A stretch of 64,000 nt of DNA from Ursus arctos (GCF_023065955.2 NW_026622897.1:6081001-6145000), one strand, 5' to 3'. Shown: positions 11,471-23,012, counted from the stretch's first letter. Made by a program: numbers and translations. Notes: generated from the sequence alone by a model not told the origin.

Positions 11471-12225
11471 GGTATAGTAGTGATTTTATGTTACTGTGGA
11501 ACAGATCACCACAAAACAACACAAAGTTATTATCTCACAATTTCTGTGGTTCAAAAGTGTGGGCATGGCATCACTGTATCTTTTGTGCATGGTCCTATTT
11601 GCCTGAAATTAAGGTATCAGACTGTGTCTCATGTGAAGCTGGTGGTTCTCTTCCGAGATGACTGGTTGTTGGCAGAATTCATTCCCATGAGGTTGTAGGA
11701 CTTGTCCCTTATGTCCTGCTGGCTGTCAGCTGTAATTCTCTTTTCCCTCCTAGGGGCCTCTCTCATCTCTTTTCCCTGTGGCCTCTTCCATCTTCAAGAC
11801 AGCAGTGGCACCTTAAAACACCTTTATGCTTCAAATTTCTTACTCCTCTTCTGCAACCAGCCAGAGAAAACTTTGCTTTTTTTTTTTTTTTTAATTTTAT
11901 TTAATTCTTACTTTTTAAAAGTAGGCTCCCCACCCAGCATGGAGCCCAACATGGGGCTTGAACTCACGACCCTGAGATCAAAACCTGAAATGAGATCAAG
12001 AATCGGAGCCTTAACTGACAGAGCCCCCCACGCGCCCCAACTGTGCTTTTGAAGGGTTCTTGTAATTAGGTCAGGCCCACGTGGATGATCTCCCAATAAA
12101 CTCAAAGTCAACTAATTCATAACTTCAATTACATTGCCAGTATCCCTTTGCTATGCAATGCAATATAATCATAGTAGTGATACCCTATCACATTTATAGT
12201 AGGGTGAATTATATGTAGGGGAGAG
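11471..12225 (-). mobile_element. MLT1-type (ERVL-MaLR) LTR, reverse orientation, split by a SINE
   Basis: AACAACACAAAGTTATTATC and CTCACAATTTCTGTGG at the left, and TCTTCCATCTTCAAGACAGC and GGCCCACGTGGATGATCTCC at the right, match the reverse complement of an MLT1-family LTR. A SINE at 11881-12038 interrupts it. It is ancient, carries no coding region, and its edges are approximate. Confidence 0.65.
11881..12038 (-). mobile_element. SINEC, reverse orientation, shortened
   Basis: A T-rich left end, then GGGGCTTGAACTCACGACCC and CTGACAGAGCCCCCCACGCG at the right give the reverse complement of a SINEC head. Flanked by AACTTTGCTTTT (11869-11880) and AACTGTGCTTTT (12039-12050), an 11/12 target duplication. 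The body is about 40 bp shorter than full-length copies and lacks most of the CT-rich part. It sits inside the MLT1 LTR. Confidence 0.9.
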
Positions 12226-12235
12226 TCCTTACGGG

Positions 12236-12400
12236 TCATCTTGGAATTCAGCCTGTGGACATATGGGATGAGCACTTCACCTCATTTTGGGATTGAAGTG
12301 GGAGCAGGTAAAGCAGGAAAAAGCTTTTCAAAGGAAGTGATATCTAAGCAGAGAGCTGAAGGGTTTATAGAAATTAACCAGGTGACCAGTATGGTAGGGG
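12236..12400 (+). repeat. Ancient interspersed repeat fragment (class uncertain)
   Basis: GGAGCAGGTAAAGCAGGAAA, AGTGATATCTAAGCAGAGAG and CTGAAGGGTTTATAGAAATT follow the order of the repeat described at 5865-6245. Diverged. Confidence 0.45.
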
Positions 12401-12805
12401 TGATATTTGATATCAACCAATGTTCTTTTTGTTCCACATATTTCTTTCTTCACTGAAATCCTTCATTTATTTTGTGTTTTTGATCCTGATATTTTCTTCT
12501 CCACTGTAACCCGTCCATTTGTTTCAGGTGGCAGCGAGGGCAGCCTGGGCTTACAGCCTCAGGGAAGGATTGGTCAATATTTAGCTTTTGTGTTCCATAG
12601 CAGACTTTTAAAATTCACGGAAGAGCCAGTAGATAAAAGGCGAGTGTTTTTTTCCAGCTTAAAAGTTAAAACCCTGAAGAACTAAGATGCAGAATTTTGA
12701 ATTGTTAAGACTGAGAATCTGTCAGAACCAGTTTTTCCAAATGAGAAGAGAGAAATTCCTCCTAGAAGAAGAGAAGAGAATTAATGAGAAAAGAAATTGA
12801 GTTAG
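12401..12805. other. Unassigned sequence
   Basis: Purine-rich in its right half (GAAGAGAAGAGAATTAATGA). No exon or repeat recognised. Confidence 0.35.
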
Positions 12806-12840
12806 AAACTAGTGTAGAAAAAAAAAAAAAACTAGTGTAG
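12806..12840 (+). mobile_element. Poly(A)-only insertion with target-site duplication
   Basis: AAACTAGTGTAG occurs at 12806-12817 and again at 12829-12840, separated only by A residues. This is what L1-type target-primed insertion would leave if reverse transcription stopped within the poly(A) tail. Slippage or tandem duplication joined to an A run is the alternative. Confidence 0.6.
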
Positions 12841-13535
12841 ATATCTGATCAAGGGGGACGTACCCTGTACTTGGTCTGAGCCCTGTCTGGGTGAGGACAG
12901 TAGAATCACAGTACAGAGCAGAGACTCTGAGCAGGATGGAGCTGAGTCCTGCTTCCCTGTTTGGAGTCTTGGGAATCATTAAGTCTTAGCAAAGTTCCCT
13001 TGCCTCCAGGGCAGGAGGACATTAGTGAAGATGTGGCTGTGGGCATGTCTAGATACTTTCTGTCACCCCAGAGAGGCTGAGTGACTAGACTCAGACCAGC
13101 AGACCTGACTAGGCTTTGTGGACAGAAAGCAAGATGCAGTGGAAGATTCTGGGTTAGTCTGTAGAACCAGAGACACAGGGGAACTCAGCCCCAATACAGT
13201 TTTAAGTAGGGAAAGACTCTGATAATGGGTCAGTGGAAGTGTGCACTTCTCAGCAGGTGCCAGAAGCAAGAGTGATCAATACCAAGGTGTTAAGGTTCTC
13301 CTCACCCATACTCCAACCTAAGCATTATGTATAAGCCTTCCTGGAATTTAGATGCAACTCTATGCAGAAGAGGAAGCTAAAAACCCATAAATGACTGAGA
13401 AATCTCTGATTTGAGCAAGAAAAACCTAACAGGACCGGGATTGAATTACTACCTCTAGTTGGTATGGAGGCTTGAGCTGGAAATCACATTTAATGACAGA
13501 AAAATAAAGAGAATTACATTCCTGGATACCTGAGT
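12841..13535. other. Unassigned sequence
   Basis: No repeat family or exon recognised. The minus-strand open frame 13063-13269 has no protein-like feature. Confidence 0.35.
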
Positions 13536-13539
13536 TTGT

Positions 13540-14300
13540 GGCCTGGGAAATTTGTACCCAATGCATAATTGTGAAAATGGGGAAATCTTTGTGCCAAGGA
13601 GGCTGGAGAGGGAGGGACTGGATTTTAAAGGATTTGCAGGTCAGAGAGGACAGTGGTTGGTGTGGGTGGGGAACGAGTATAGAGAGCAAGCAAAGGGAGG
13701 GAGGTAGAAATGAGGGTGAAGGGGGCTGGGAGCCTACCTGGGGCACAGAATCATGTACAGAATTTATTCAGATACACGGTTGCACATGGATGGTTGAGTC
13801 AGATTATGAAGGGCAAGGTGGGCCTGAAGAGGAGGAGCTGAATAAGGTCATAAGATCTGAAGCTTAATAAAGAGGGAAAAGCAAGGCAACACTGCTTTAG
13901 TGATTTTGAGGGCCTGGCACTTTGCAAATTATGTAATAACTTTCAAGGTATGTATTGTCCCCATTTTTACAAAAGAGTACACTGAGGGGATGTTAAATTC
14001 CTTATATAAATTAAAAAAAACTGATGGTTGATGAAGCAGGGATTTAGGCCTGTGTCCTTGGATCTGTAGTCCAGGTAATTTCCCACTGCATCCCTGAGCC
14101 TTCCTTCAGTAGATTTTTGAACAGGGGAAAGGCCTGAAAAAAATCAGCATTTTTGAAAGATTGGCCTGGCATAATTGTGAATAATGGATTGGAGATTGAA
14201 GAGGTTGAAGAGTAGAAACTGGAGCTTTAATTTGGGAAGCAGGCTTGATTTGGGAGAACAGATATCTCCAAGAAATGATTTAAAGGAAGAAGCTTCTTAA
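13540..14300 (+). repeat. Ancient L2-type/MIR tracts
   Basis: 13540-13870 (GGGACTGGATTTTAAAGGAT, GTTGAGTCAGATTATGAAGG, GCAAGGTGGGCCTGAAGAGG) belongs to the 5865-type ancient repeat. 13900-14100 is MIR-like (GGGCCTGGCACTTTGCAAAT, TTGTCCCCATTTTTACAAAA, GAAGCAGGGATTTAGGCCTG). 14150-14230 returns to the first type (TTGGCCTGGCATAATTGTG). The 109-codon open frame at 13538-13867 lies wholly inside this repeat. Confidence 0.55.
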
Positions 14301-15085
14301 GATGGATCGGATAGACAAGACGGGTTTTGTTTTTTTATTTTTCTTTTCTTTTAGTCTAAATGATGTCCCTCCCCAGTTTTCAAAGATTTCAACCACATTC
14401 TCCACAAACCTGCAGCCATTAAAAAAAAAAAGCATATAACATTGAAAAGTAATAGTTCAGGGCTTTTCACTTTTGTCAGGTTTATTTGAGGACATCTCGT
14501 TCTCATAATTAGTTTCCAGAAGGTATGAGCTCTATCTACAGTCTTTCAAAGAAACAGTTTAACTTTCTCCAGGCTTTTTGATAGGAAAATTGACTTAGCC
14601 ACTGTTGCAGCTTGCCACACATCCAGAGCGACACAGACTGTTCTTTTGTAACATATGGGAAAAGAACAATGAAAGCACAGTCCTCTGAGATGTCTGAAAT
14701 TTATGCAGTTTTATGCCCACGTTCTCATGGAAATTCTGGTAACGAGACATCTGGAAGCTTGCTATCAGCAGTCTGCCACCAGCAACTGGTCCCTCTTTCT
14801 GGGGTAGGTCTGCATATCAGGGCCTCCTGCTGTTTTGTGAGAAGTTCATTTTCCTTCCTGAGGACTTGCCATCACCTGGCAGTCCACGTTCTATGTAATA
14901 TGTCAAGTTCATTGGTTGCAAGCAGTAAAAACAGATGCTGGCTAGCTTAAGCCAAAAACAAAGAAGGAAAAGTAATGGAAGTTTCCCAATGTGTTTCATG
15001 AGACTGAAGGAAGAACTAAAAAGTTGGAGATCTAGGGCTGCTCTGGAGATCCGAGCCCCAGGACTCAGACTGTTGCAGGATTCAG
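14301..15085. other. Unassigned sequence with possible old repeat
   Basis: Around 14905-14960 the text TTGGTTGCAAGCAGTAAAAA and GCTGGCTAGCTTAAGCC resembles a common old mammalian repeat that I cannot name. The rest is unassigned. The open frame 14612-14950 is not supported as coding. Confidence 0.35.
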
Positions 15086-15089
15086 TGCC

Positions 15090-15470
15090 CGAGGTTCTTG
15101 GTCATGCCACTTCCAAGAATGAAGAGGTAGACCAGATGAAGAGTGATAGGCAGCAAAGCAAAGTTTACTGAGCAATAGCACAAAACTCCTGAAGAGGGTG
15201 AGACCGAGAGGGTTGCCACTAGAGCTTCTAAGTCTAGGGGTTTTTATGGGCTGGTTGGAGGGCTGTTTTAATCTGATTAACCCTCCATGCGTCTGTCACC
15301 CAGTCTGGTTTTTGTCCACTTGCTCATCTACCTATCAGGTAGTTGTTCACATGGGAAAGGGTGGAGGGCTCCTTCCAGGTTGGTGTAAAATCCTTTTAAG
15401 GGTGGTTTCCTCTTAGGGCAGGTGGGGGTGGGGAGCCCAATCATAGGTTTATATTGCAAAATGACCACAA
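15090..15470 (-). mobile_element. Candidate endogenous-retrovirus LTR, reverse orientation
   Basis: AGGCAGCAAAGCAAAGTTTA followed by GAGCAATAGCACAAAACTCC is the reverse complement of a layout common near the R/U5 boundary of retroviral LTRs (a degenerate AATAAA-like signal followed by CTTTGCTTTGCTGCC). Beyond it lies GC-richer U3-like text to about 15470. No internal gag, pol or env was found nearby, so this would be a solo LTR or remnant. Family unknown. Confidence 0.4.
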
Positions 15471-15489
15471 TAATTCTAATTAACATCCA

Positions 15490-16900
15490 TTACTACACAT
15501 AGTTGCAAATATTTTTCTTATGATGAGAACTTTTGAGATCTATCTTAGCAACTGTCAAATTACAATACAGTATTATTATTTATAGTCATATGCTGCAATT
15601 ATGTCCTCATGACTTATTTTGTAACTGCAAATTTGTACATTTGGACCACCTTCAACCATTTTAACTACCCCCACCCCCTGCTCCACAGCCACCAATGTGT
15701 TCTGTGTCTATGAGTTTTTTTTTTTTTATATTCTACACATAAGTGAGATCATACAGTATTTCAGAATTTGTCTTTCTCTGTTTGACTTATTTCACTTAGC
15801 ATAATGCTCTCAAGGTCATATATCATAATTTCTTTATCCATTTATCCATAAAGGACAGTAAGTTGTTTACATTTCTTGGTTATTATAAACAATGCTGCAA
15901 TGAACATGTAGATATCTTTTAGAGTTAGTGTTTTTGTTTTCTTTAAATACACAGAAGTGGAATTGCTGGATCATATTAATTTTTTGAGGCACCGCCATAC
16001 TGTTTTCCATAGTGGCTGCATTAATTTGCATTCCCACCAACAGTGCAGAAGGGCTCCCTTTTCTCCATATCATCACCAACACTTGTTATTTCTTGTCTTT
16101 TTAATAACAGGTGTGAGGTGATATCTCATAGTGATTTTGATTTGCATTTTTCTCATAAGTGATATTGAGAATCTTTTCATGTGTCTGTTGGCCATCTGTG
16201 CATATTTTGAAAATGACTGTTAGGATCATCTGCCCATTTTTAAATCAGATTGTATATTTTTTGTTATTGAGTTGTATTCTTTATATATCTTGGATATTAA
16301 CCTCTTACCATATATATAATTTGGAAATATTTTGTCCCGTTCAGTAGGTTACTTTTTCACTTTGTTGATTTTTTTCTGTGCAGAAGTTTTTTAGTTTGAT
16401 GTAAGCCCACTTGCTTGTTTCTGTTTTGTTGCCTTTGCTTTTGGGAATCAAATCCAAAAAATCACTTCCAAAACCTATGTCAAGGAAAACTCCTGGTTTA
16501 TGGTTTCAGGTCTTATGCTCAAGTCTTTAATTCATTTTGAGTCAACTTTTGTGTAAGATATAAGAAAGTGGCTTATTTTCTTTCTTTTGCATGTAGGTGT
16601 CCAGTTTCCCAACACCATGTATTAAAGAGATTGCCCTTTCCCCATTGTATATTCTTGGTTCCTTTGCTATACATTAATTGACTGCGGATGTGCAGATTTG
16701 TTTCTGGTCTCTCTCTTCTGTTCTATTGATCCGCATGTCTGTTCTTATGCCAGTACCACACTGTTTTGATTATTACAGCTTTTTAATATACTTTGAAATC
16801 AGGAAGTGTGGTGCCTACAGCTTTGTAGTTTTTCAAGATTTCATTGGGTTTTCCACTGTATTTTTTAAAGTGAGTTTTCTAGGATTACAATGTGCATTTT
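15490..16900 (-). mobile_element. Old L1 3' half (L1MA/L1MB-like), reverse orientation
   Basis: Reads backwards through the L1 3' UTR and C-terminal ORF2. Markers are CATAAGTGAGATCATACAGT, TTTCACTTAGCATAATGCTC, AACAATGCTGCAATGAACAT, GTGGAATTGCTGGATCATAT, CATTCCCACCAACAGTGCAG and TATGCCAGTACCACACTGTT. ORF2 is riddled with stops and no protein can be made. Much of ORF2 is missing before the 5'-region piece that follows. Confidence 0.85.
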
Positions 16901-18600
16901 TACTTTTTCACACTCTACTTCATCTCAATATTCTGTAACTACATGTAAAAATGTAAGAATCTACAATGGTACATTCTTTTTATCTTCAAACCATGTTCTA
17001 TTCTTGCCATAGATTTTACTTCTATATATGTTGTGAGGTCTGCATGATACAATGTTACTATTTTTGCTTTACAAATTGGTTGTTTTTTTTTTAAATTAAA
17101 AGAAAAATATAGTTAAAAATTTACCTACGTATTTGCCATTTGTAGCACTATTCTGTTGAACTGAATTTCCATTTGTATTATTTCTCTTTCGTTTGAAGAC
17201 TTCAGCATTTCTTGCCATGTCATACTGGCAATAAATTCTTTCAGCATTTTTTTTACCTGAAAATGTTTTTATTAACCCCCTTTCTGGAAGGGTTGTTTTT
17301 CCCGATATGAAACTCTTAATTAACATTTTTAAAATACTCTAAAGAAGTCATTTTGTTTTCTTTTGCCCTCCATTGTTTTTGGTGAATGGTAGTTGCCATT
17401 ATTGTAATTTCCCCCCTGTGTATAATGTATCATTTTTCTCTGACTGCTTTGAAGATTTTTATTATTTGTTTTCAGCAGTTGGGTATTATGTAACTCAGTG
17501 TAGTTTTTCTCCTTATTTATCTTGCTTTGAGGTTTGCCAAACTTTTTGGAGCTGTTAGTTGATTTATTTTACCAATTTGTGAGACTTTCAACCATTATTT
17601 ATTGAAAATAACTTCCCTGCACCATTCTTTCTTTTCTCCTTCACGGATTCCAGTGACACGTATGTGAGACCAAGTGATAATTTTCCAAATATAATTGAGG
17701 CTCTCTTAATTAAAAAAAAAATCTCATTTCTGTCAGTGTGAGTAATTTTTATTTATTTGTCTTCATGTCAATTTACCCTTTATTCTGCATAATCCAATCT
17801 ACTTCAAGCTCATTTGGTGACTTTTCCATTTCAAATATTATAATTTTCAATTTTAGAATTTCCATTTGGTTCTTTTTTTTTTTTAATAGTTTCTACTTCT
17901 TTGTTGAGATTCTCCATCTGTTAACTCATTTTGCCTATCTTTCTTTAAATCCCTCTACATATTTCTTTCTTTCTTTCTTTTTTTTTTTAAAGATTTTATT
18001 TATTTACTTGACAGAGATAGAGACAGCCAGCGAGAGAGGGAACACAAGCAGGGGGAGTGGGAGAGGAAGAAGCAGGCTCCCAGCAGAGGAGCCTGATGTG
18101 GGGCTCGATCCCATAACGCCGGGATCACGCCCTGAGCCGAAGGCAGAAGCTTAATGACTGCGCCACCCAGGCGCCCCCCTCCACATATTTCTAACAGCTG
18201 TTTTAAACTTCTTGTCTGTTAATTCCGATATCTTTGTTTTCTTTGGGCTTTTTTTTTTTCTCTTTTGACTTCTACTTCTCTTGGTTCTGGGCCACTTTAC
18301 ATGTCTAGCATTTTTTATTCTATGCTGCAGGTCAGGGATAGTATTCTGACTGGGAGTTGGATTCATGTGACCTTGTGTCTCCATTCAGCCCTCACTCCCA
18401 AGGGAGCCTCTGTCTCCTAAGCGAGCCTCTGTCTCCTAAGGGTTGCAGGATCTTAGTCTGCATACAAACAGCCCCGCATTTAGCCAAGGGCTTGAGGGAA
18501 AACTCCCAAGGTAATTTTCTGAGGCATTTACTTTGCAAAGCTTTTCAAATTCTATTGCCTTGTCTGGCAAAATCCAGTCACCTCAGGAGGAATAAACTAT
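16901..18600 (-). mobile_element. Old L1M 5' region, reverse orientation, split by a SINE
   Basis: GCATTTCTTGCCATGTCATA, TTCACGGATTCCAGTGACAC, TAGAATTTCCATTTGGTTCT, GTTGAGATTCTCCATCTGTT and TGTTTTAAACTTCTTGTCTG belong to the reverse-complement 5' UTR of ancient L1M elements. It is probably the 5' part of the element at 15490-16900 with the middle deleted, though two separate elements are possible. A SINE interrupts it at 17966-18176. Confidence 0.65.
17966..18176 (-). mobile_element. SINEC, reverse orientation, young-type
   Basis: Full reverse SINE: AAAGATTTTATTTATTTACT tail, GACAGCCAGCGAGAGAGGGA, CTCGATCCCATAACGCCGGG and TGCGCCACCCAGGCGCCC head. Flanked by CCCTCTACATATTTC (17951-17965) and CCCTCCACATATTTC (18177-18191), one mismatch in 15. 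It creates much of the open frame 17738-18154, which is not a gene. Inserted in the old L1M. Confidence 0.95.
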
Positions 18601-18995
18601 GATGTCTGCTTCCTCAACTCAGAGAGACAGCTGCTCTCTACTTTCTATCTCACTTTGGGTCCCCCTCCCTCCCACTCCTGAAAGTGTCCCCAGGCAGAAA
18701 TCCAAGGCAAATGTGGGTTTGACCTGAGTTTTCTTTCTCTCAAGGACTGTGATTTCTGTGCTAATGCATAACAATAGTTAATACATTTTGCCCAGTTTTA
18801 TACGTACATGTGGCAAGAGAATAAGTCTAGTTACATTAGTTATTCCATCATGTCCAGAAGCAACTGTTCCTATATTATAAAAATGAAGAGTGATTTCTCT
18901 GGCGTTTTGAACTATTGGTCACCATCATTTTCTTGTCTCTGTACTCATTCACACATTTTAGATAAAGATGAAAGTCCTTAGAGTTTTGCTTGCGT
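18601..18995. other. Unassigned sequence
   Basis: Possibly the outer edge of the L1M 5' region at first, then non-repetitive. No exon. Confidence 0.35.
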
Positions 18996-18998
18996 TTC

Positions 18999-19110
18999 AG
19001 TGGTTCTCAAATTTTGATATGCCGAGGAATCACCTTTAAAAATATATAGCTTATTTGGACATGGGGTGGAGCCTAGGATTACGCATTTTCAACATGCACA
19101 TAAGGAGATT
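18999..19110 (+). mobile_element. hAT/Charlie-type MITE fragment
   Basis: CAGTGGTTCTCAAATTTTGA, GAGGAATCACCTTTAAAAAT and GGGGTGGAGCCTAGGATTAC follow the order of the common CAGTGGTTCTCAA... non-autonomous DNA transposons (MER5-like). The right inverted repeat is not clear, so this is a partial copy. Confidence 0.6.
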
Positions 19111-20190
19111 TTTGATATGTTTGATTTTAGTTCCACACTTTTCAAAACACCTTCTGTGTTGTGTTGGATAATAGCTTATTTGTCCAAGTGAAGTTTCACC
19201 TTCAGCGAATCTGTATCACTGAGAGACGTCATGAAAATTCACATGTATTATTTCCCCAGAGGGATGTAATCACTTTACAGTGATGGTGCAACATTTTCTT
19301 AGACATTCATTAGCCTTGAGAACTGATATGTAATTAGAATTTTATTTCGTAAATTGGCAGATTATTTTCCCCTGATAGACATAAGTTCGCTACGTGTAAT
19401 TTAAGACTGGTTTTAAAATATAGGAACCCTGGAAGTACTTAAAGGTGGCATTATAAATCAGGCTCCATTTAGTTTCTTGTGATAAAGACTAAAATGTTAG
19501 GGGTTTGAAAGTCTGCTACATTTAAAGTTTACATATTGTTCTCCACAGGAAGTGTCTTGCCCCAGGCTCTGGTGTGATCCTCTGTAATTTGGTTTGACAG
19601 AAGGAATCCATAAGGTGGTTTGATTGTTTGCTTTTTGTGTACCTTCTGTGGCACATTTCTTTTCTGAGGTAGAGTTTTTGTTGTACTCATGAAAGGACGT
19701 TAATCTTCCCCATTACTTGTTTAATTTTCAGTCTCTCCTGTTTGAGATGTATAAACACTGAGCTTCGTCTATATGTATCCAGAATAGAAATTATACAGAA
19801 ACATGAGCAGATATAGTCCCTTATTACTCTTTTTCAAGACATTTTCTGGTTTTGTTGAATAATGAAAGTCAGCGTAGCTCAGGGAAACATTAAATAGAGT
19901 TCATAAAATAATGCTGTCCTTAAGGAATCACTATTTGAATTATAGTCTTCATATATTTAGCCCTTATTTACTAAGCAAACACTTCTCTCAATGGCTAATA
20001 AATCCCTAAGAGATGGTAACAGAAAAAGGAATGGAGGTAGTTTTCCATGGATGGTAATATATTGTTTTCTGAGTGTGGTTAAGAAGGACCTGAGTCATAC
20101 ACTGTAGTGTTTTCCTTTTTGCCGAAGTTTGAGCAAAGTAGTCACCTCCCTGTAGTCATCCTCATGGAGGGTTCTTTCAGTGTGGATTCC
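19111..20190. other. Unassigned, repeat-poor sequence
   Basis: About 1.1 kb without long ORFs, microsatellites or recognised transposons. A candidate place to look for conserved non-coding sequence, but nothing in the bases alone shows function. Confidence 0.4.
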
Positions 20191-20194
20191 AAGA

Positions 20195-20325
20195 TGGTAC
20201 TGTGAGCTTACCACGTTTCAGGCATTGTATCAGGAAGTTGAAAGCTGAGACTGTCTTATTCACCACTGTGTCTCCATTGGTTAGCAAATACTCAGTAAGT
20301 TTCTTTGGAATAAAGGAATAAGTGA
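20195..20325 (+). repeat. L2/MIR fragment
   Basis: GAGCTTACCACGTTTCAGGC, CTTATTCACCACTGTGTCTC and GCAAATACTCAGTAAGTTTC are typical ancient L2/MIR text. Confidence 0.55.
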
Positions 20326-20599
20326 AAGTTTCCAGCCTTGAGGAATCTAGATGGAAGCACAGAAATGTAGATGAACTCTTATGATAGAATTTGAGATGTG
20401 TTCAGTAGAAAAAGGTATGAAGTACTATGTGATTAAGCTGGAAGAAACAACTAGGTTTGGAAGGGGTAAGTGGTTTCTCTAATGTAGTGATTTTTTGTAG
20501 GTGAGGACCATTAATCTAAGAACATTAAATGCACCCACTAAATTAAATTAGGAAAAAATGTGGTTTCTTATTGTTGGAGACATGGTTGAGCCTCTAGTG

Positions 20600-21546
20600 G
20601 TGCCAGAACGTAACTGCTAAAAATATTTTTTAAAAGATGAGGATGTATTAAAAGGACACAGAAGCCAACCTGAAAAAACTCACAATGGTCAAAGCTGAAA
20701 CAGTTTGAGCAACAAAATCAGTATTAATAATATTGGATTATAACTCAAAGAATAAAATAAATATTCATAAGTACATGTAGATCAATGAGTAAAAAATAAA
20801 GGGATAATTCTTCCTTACAAAAGAACTCAGTTAATCGATGTAGAAAGAATGAGGGACATGGAAAATTACCATTAGAAGACCATAGTAATAATTGCTGCAG
20901 ACAAGATCCAGTAATGAATGTTAAAGTCAGTGGAGAAAGAAGATTTTTGCATAATATTTACTCAGTAGAAAAGGAAAATATTTACTAATAACAAATAAAT
21001 TGTCTACAAACTGGAAAATCTGGGTACAGTTCATTTTAACAAAGTGGTCCAAATTGATACCACCAGTGACAGGTTATATGAGTATCATGCACTCTGTTTT
21101 GGGATGCACTGAGACAGGCCTGTTCCCTCTGTTACCTTTTTTCCGAAACATGGATAACCTTAGTCTAGTCATGAGAAGCCACCAGACAAACTCAAACTGG
21201 GAGACAAAACATCTCACCACTACTAGTAGTCTTTTCAAGAGTGTCAAAGTCATGAAAGACTGAAGAACAGTCACAGATTGGGGAATATGAAGGAGAAATG
21301 ACAAATGAATGCAGTATGAGACCCTGCAATAGAAAAGGGATATTAGCAAACATCTGGTGAAATCTGAATAAAGCCTATGGTTTAGTTAATATTATTATGT
21401 TAATTTCTTAGTTTTGGTAATTCTACTGTGGTTGTATAAGATTAAAACATTAGAGGAAGCAGGAAGAAGGGTATTTTGGAATTTCCTACTGTTTTTGCAA
21501 CTCTTTTGTAAGTCTAAAACTATTTCAAAGTAAAGAGTTAAAAAAT
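20600..21546 (+). mobile_element. Old L1M 3' UTR (L1MC/ME-like), forward orientation
   Basis: The end TTGTAAGTCTAAAACTATTT, CAAAGTAAAGAGTTAAAAAA is the standard 3' terminus of old L1M elements. Upstream AT-rich text (AACTCAAAGAATAAAATAAA, AAGGGATAATTCTTCC) fits the 3' UTR. Non-coding; the open frames inside it are not genes. The left edge is uncertain. Confidence 0.6.
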
Positions 21547-21559
21547 TAGAACCTCTGCA

Positions 21560-22125
21560 GTTAAGCTTATTTTGTTCCTTTGGGGACAACTGTGCACCTT
21601 GTCCTTATTGAATTGGTCTTTGCTAATTGAATGGAAACAAGACTGACATGGATACTGGTAGGTGGATGACTTGAAGGAGACAGTTACAAATGCCTTAGGG
21701 TTGAATGACCATCAGACAGTAGCACTGAAGCAGCTCTTTCACATTGGTGTTTCACTCTTTGGTGAAGGCAGAGGGTCAGGCCCTCCCACTCTTAGGTAGC
21801 TACTTAGGATAAGTGCACTTCTATACCTTCAGCAATCTAAATGCTTTCTTATTCTTCTATGGAAGAATTGATAAATGCTTTGAGCACAGGAAAGAGTTGG
21901 TTTGTGTTGATGATTTTACTCCTGCATAGTATTATTCTATGAGGGATCTCAGGGATAGGGAGATAATAGGTTGTCAGATAATATTTTGACTATTAAATCT
22001 GTGAGGGGCTTAGGAATCTGGGAAAGAGCAGAGTTACCAAGGTTTTATAGATGGAAGGTTTTATAGGTCCTTCCTAGGAGGAACAAAGTTTTCTAATCAA
22101 GAAATCTGTAAATCAAGCATTTTTA
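21560..22125. other. Unassigned sequence
   Basis: No recognised repeat or exon. Confidence 0.35.
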
Positions 22126-22129
22126 CCAA

Positions 22130-22325
22130 ATTAGTGAGTTTTTATTGAGCAGTTACTATATGCCAGGGACTTTTCATGGGCTATTGCATTTAAACATAAG
22201 CAAAACATTATGAAGTGCAGGTGAGGAAACTAAGAGAGATGCGTTGCCCAAAGACACAAACTTGGCAGCCTTACTTGTAGGTGGAGGAGCATTCTAAGAA
22301 TATCAGGTCCACCCATTAAATTAGA
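22130..22325 (+). repeat. MIR/L2 fragment
   Basis: TTTATTGAGCAGTTACTATA, TGCCAGGGACTTTTCATGGG and GTGAGGAAACTAAGAGAGAT with CGTTGCCCAAAGACACAAAC give the MIR core and tail order. Confidence 0.65.
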
Positions 22326-22794
22326 TAAAAAGGACACTTGGTACTATCAGGGTGTGCAGTATATGCTGATTAAAGTGTACAGATTCAGAAAGTCTGATTT
22401 TAAAGTGAAATGGGGGAGTTGGGATAATAACCCAGGCTTGTCCAAATGAAAAACTGGTATTCTTTGTATCACATCAGATGAATTTAGTAGGGGTTCAGAT
22501 GGAAGAGGTGAAACTTAGACTCGAACTGAATGAGTGGATAGGATTTGGATGGACAAGGAATAGGCGGAGATGTAGCTGTGTTGGAAGTAGTCTAGATTCT
22601 TAATGGTTCCTCGATGATTTAAAGAATTTTCACTCATTTTCTACCATTTTTTCCCCCTGAACATGGGTATCTCTTCAAAGAAATTCATCTGCTGAGTATC
22701 TTCAAGTTTAACTGTTTAAATCGTATTTACTTTTTGTTGGTGACTTGTTCCCAGATTCTTAAGAATTTCTCTCCTCCCCTCAGAAGTGGCTTGA

Positions 22795-22999
22795 GGGGCA
22801 CCTGGGTAGCGCAGTCATTAAGCGTCTGCCTTCGGCTCAGGGCGTGATCCTGGCGTTATGGGATCGAGCCCCACATCAGGCTCCTCCGCTGGAAGCCTGC
22901 TTCTTCCTCTCCAACTCCCCCTGTTTGTGTTCCCTATCTGGCTGGCTGTCTCTCTGTCAAATAAATAAATAAAATCTTAAAAAAAAAAAAAAAAAAAAA
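22795..22999 (+). mobile_element. SINEC, forward, young-type
   Basis: GGGGCACCTGGGTAGCGCAG head, CGGCTCAGGGCGTGATCCTG, CGAGCCCCACATCAGGCTCC, AAATAAATAAATAAAATCTT and about 20 A. Perfect 13-bp target duplication AGAAGTGGCTTGA at 22782-22794 and 23000-23012. The clean duplication and long A tail mark a recent insertion. Confidence 0.96.
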
Positions 23000-23012
23000 A
23001 GAAGTGGCTTGA

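Noticed and set aside
13538..13867. 109-codon plus-strand open frame
   Set aside because: Lies wholly inside an ancient purine-rich interspersed repeat. No domain and no splice support.
17738..18154. Open frame of 138 codons with a peptide also found at 45780-45983 and 53467-53673 (EIETASERGNTSRGSGRGR)
   Set aside because: The shared peptide is the antisense SINEC body read in the same frame three times. It is a repeat, not a protein domain.
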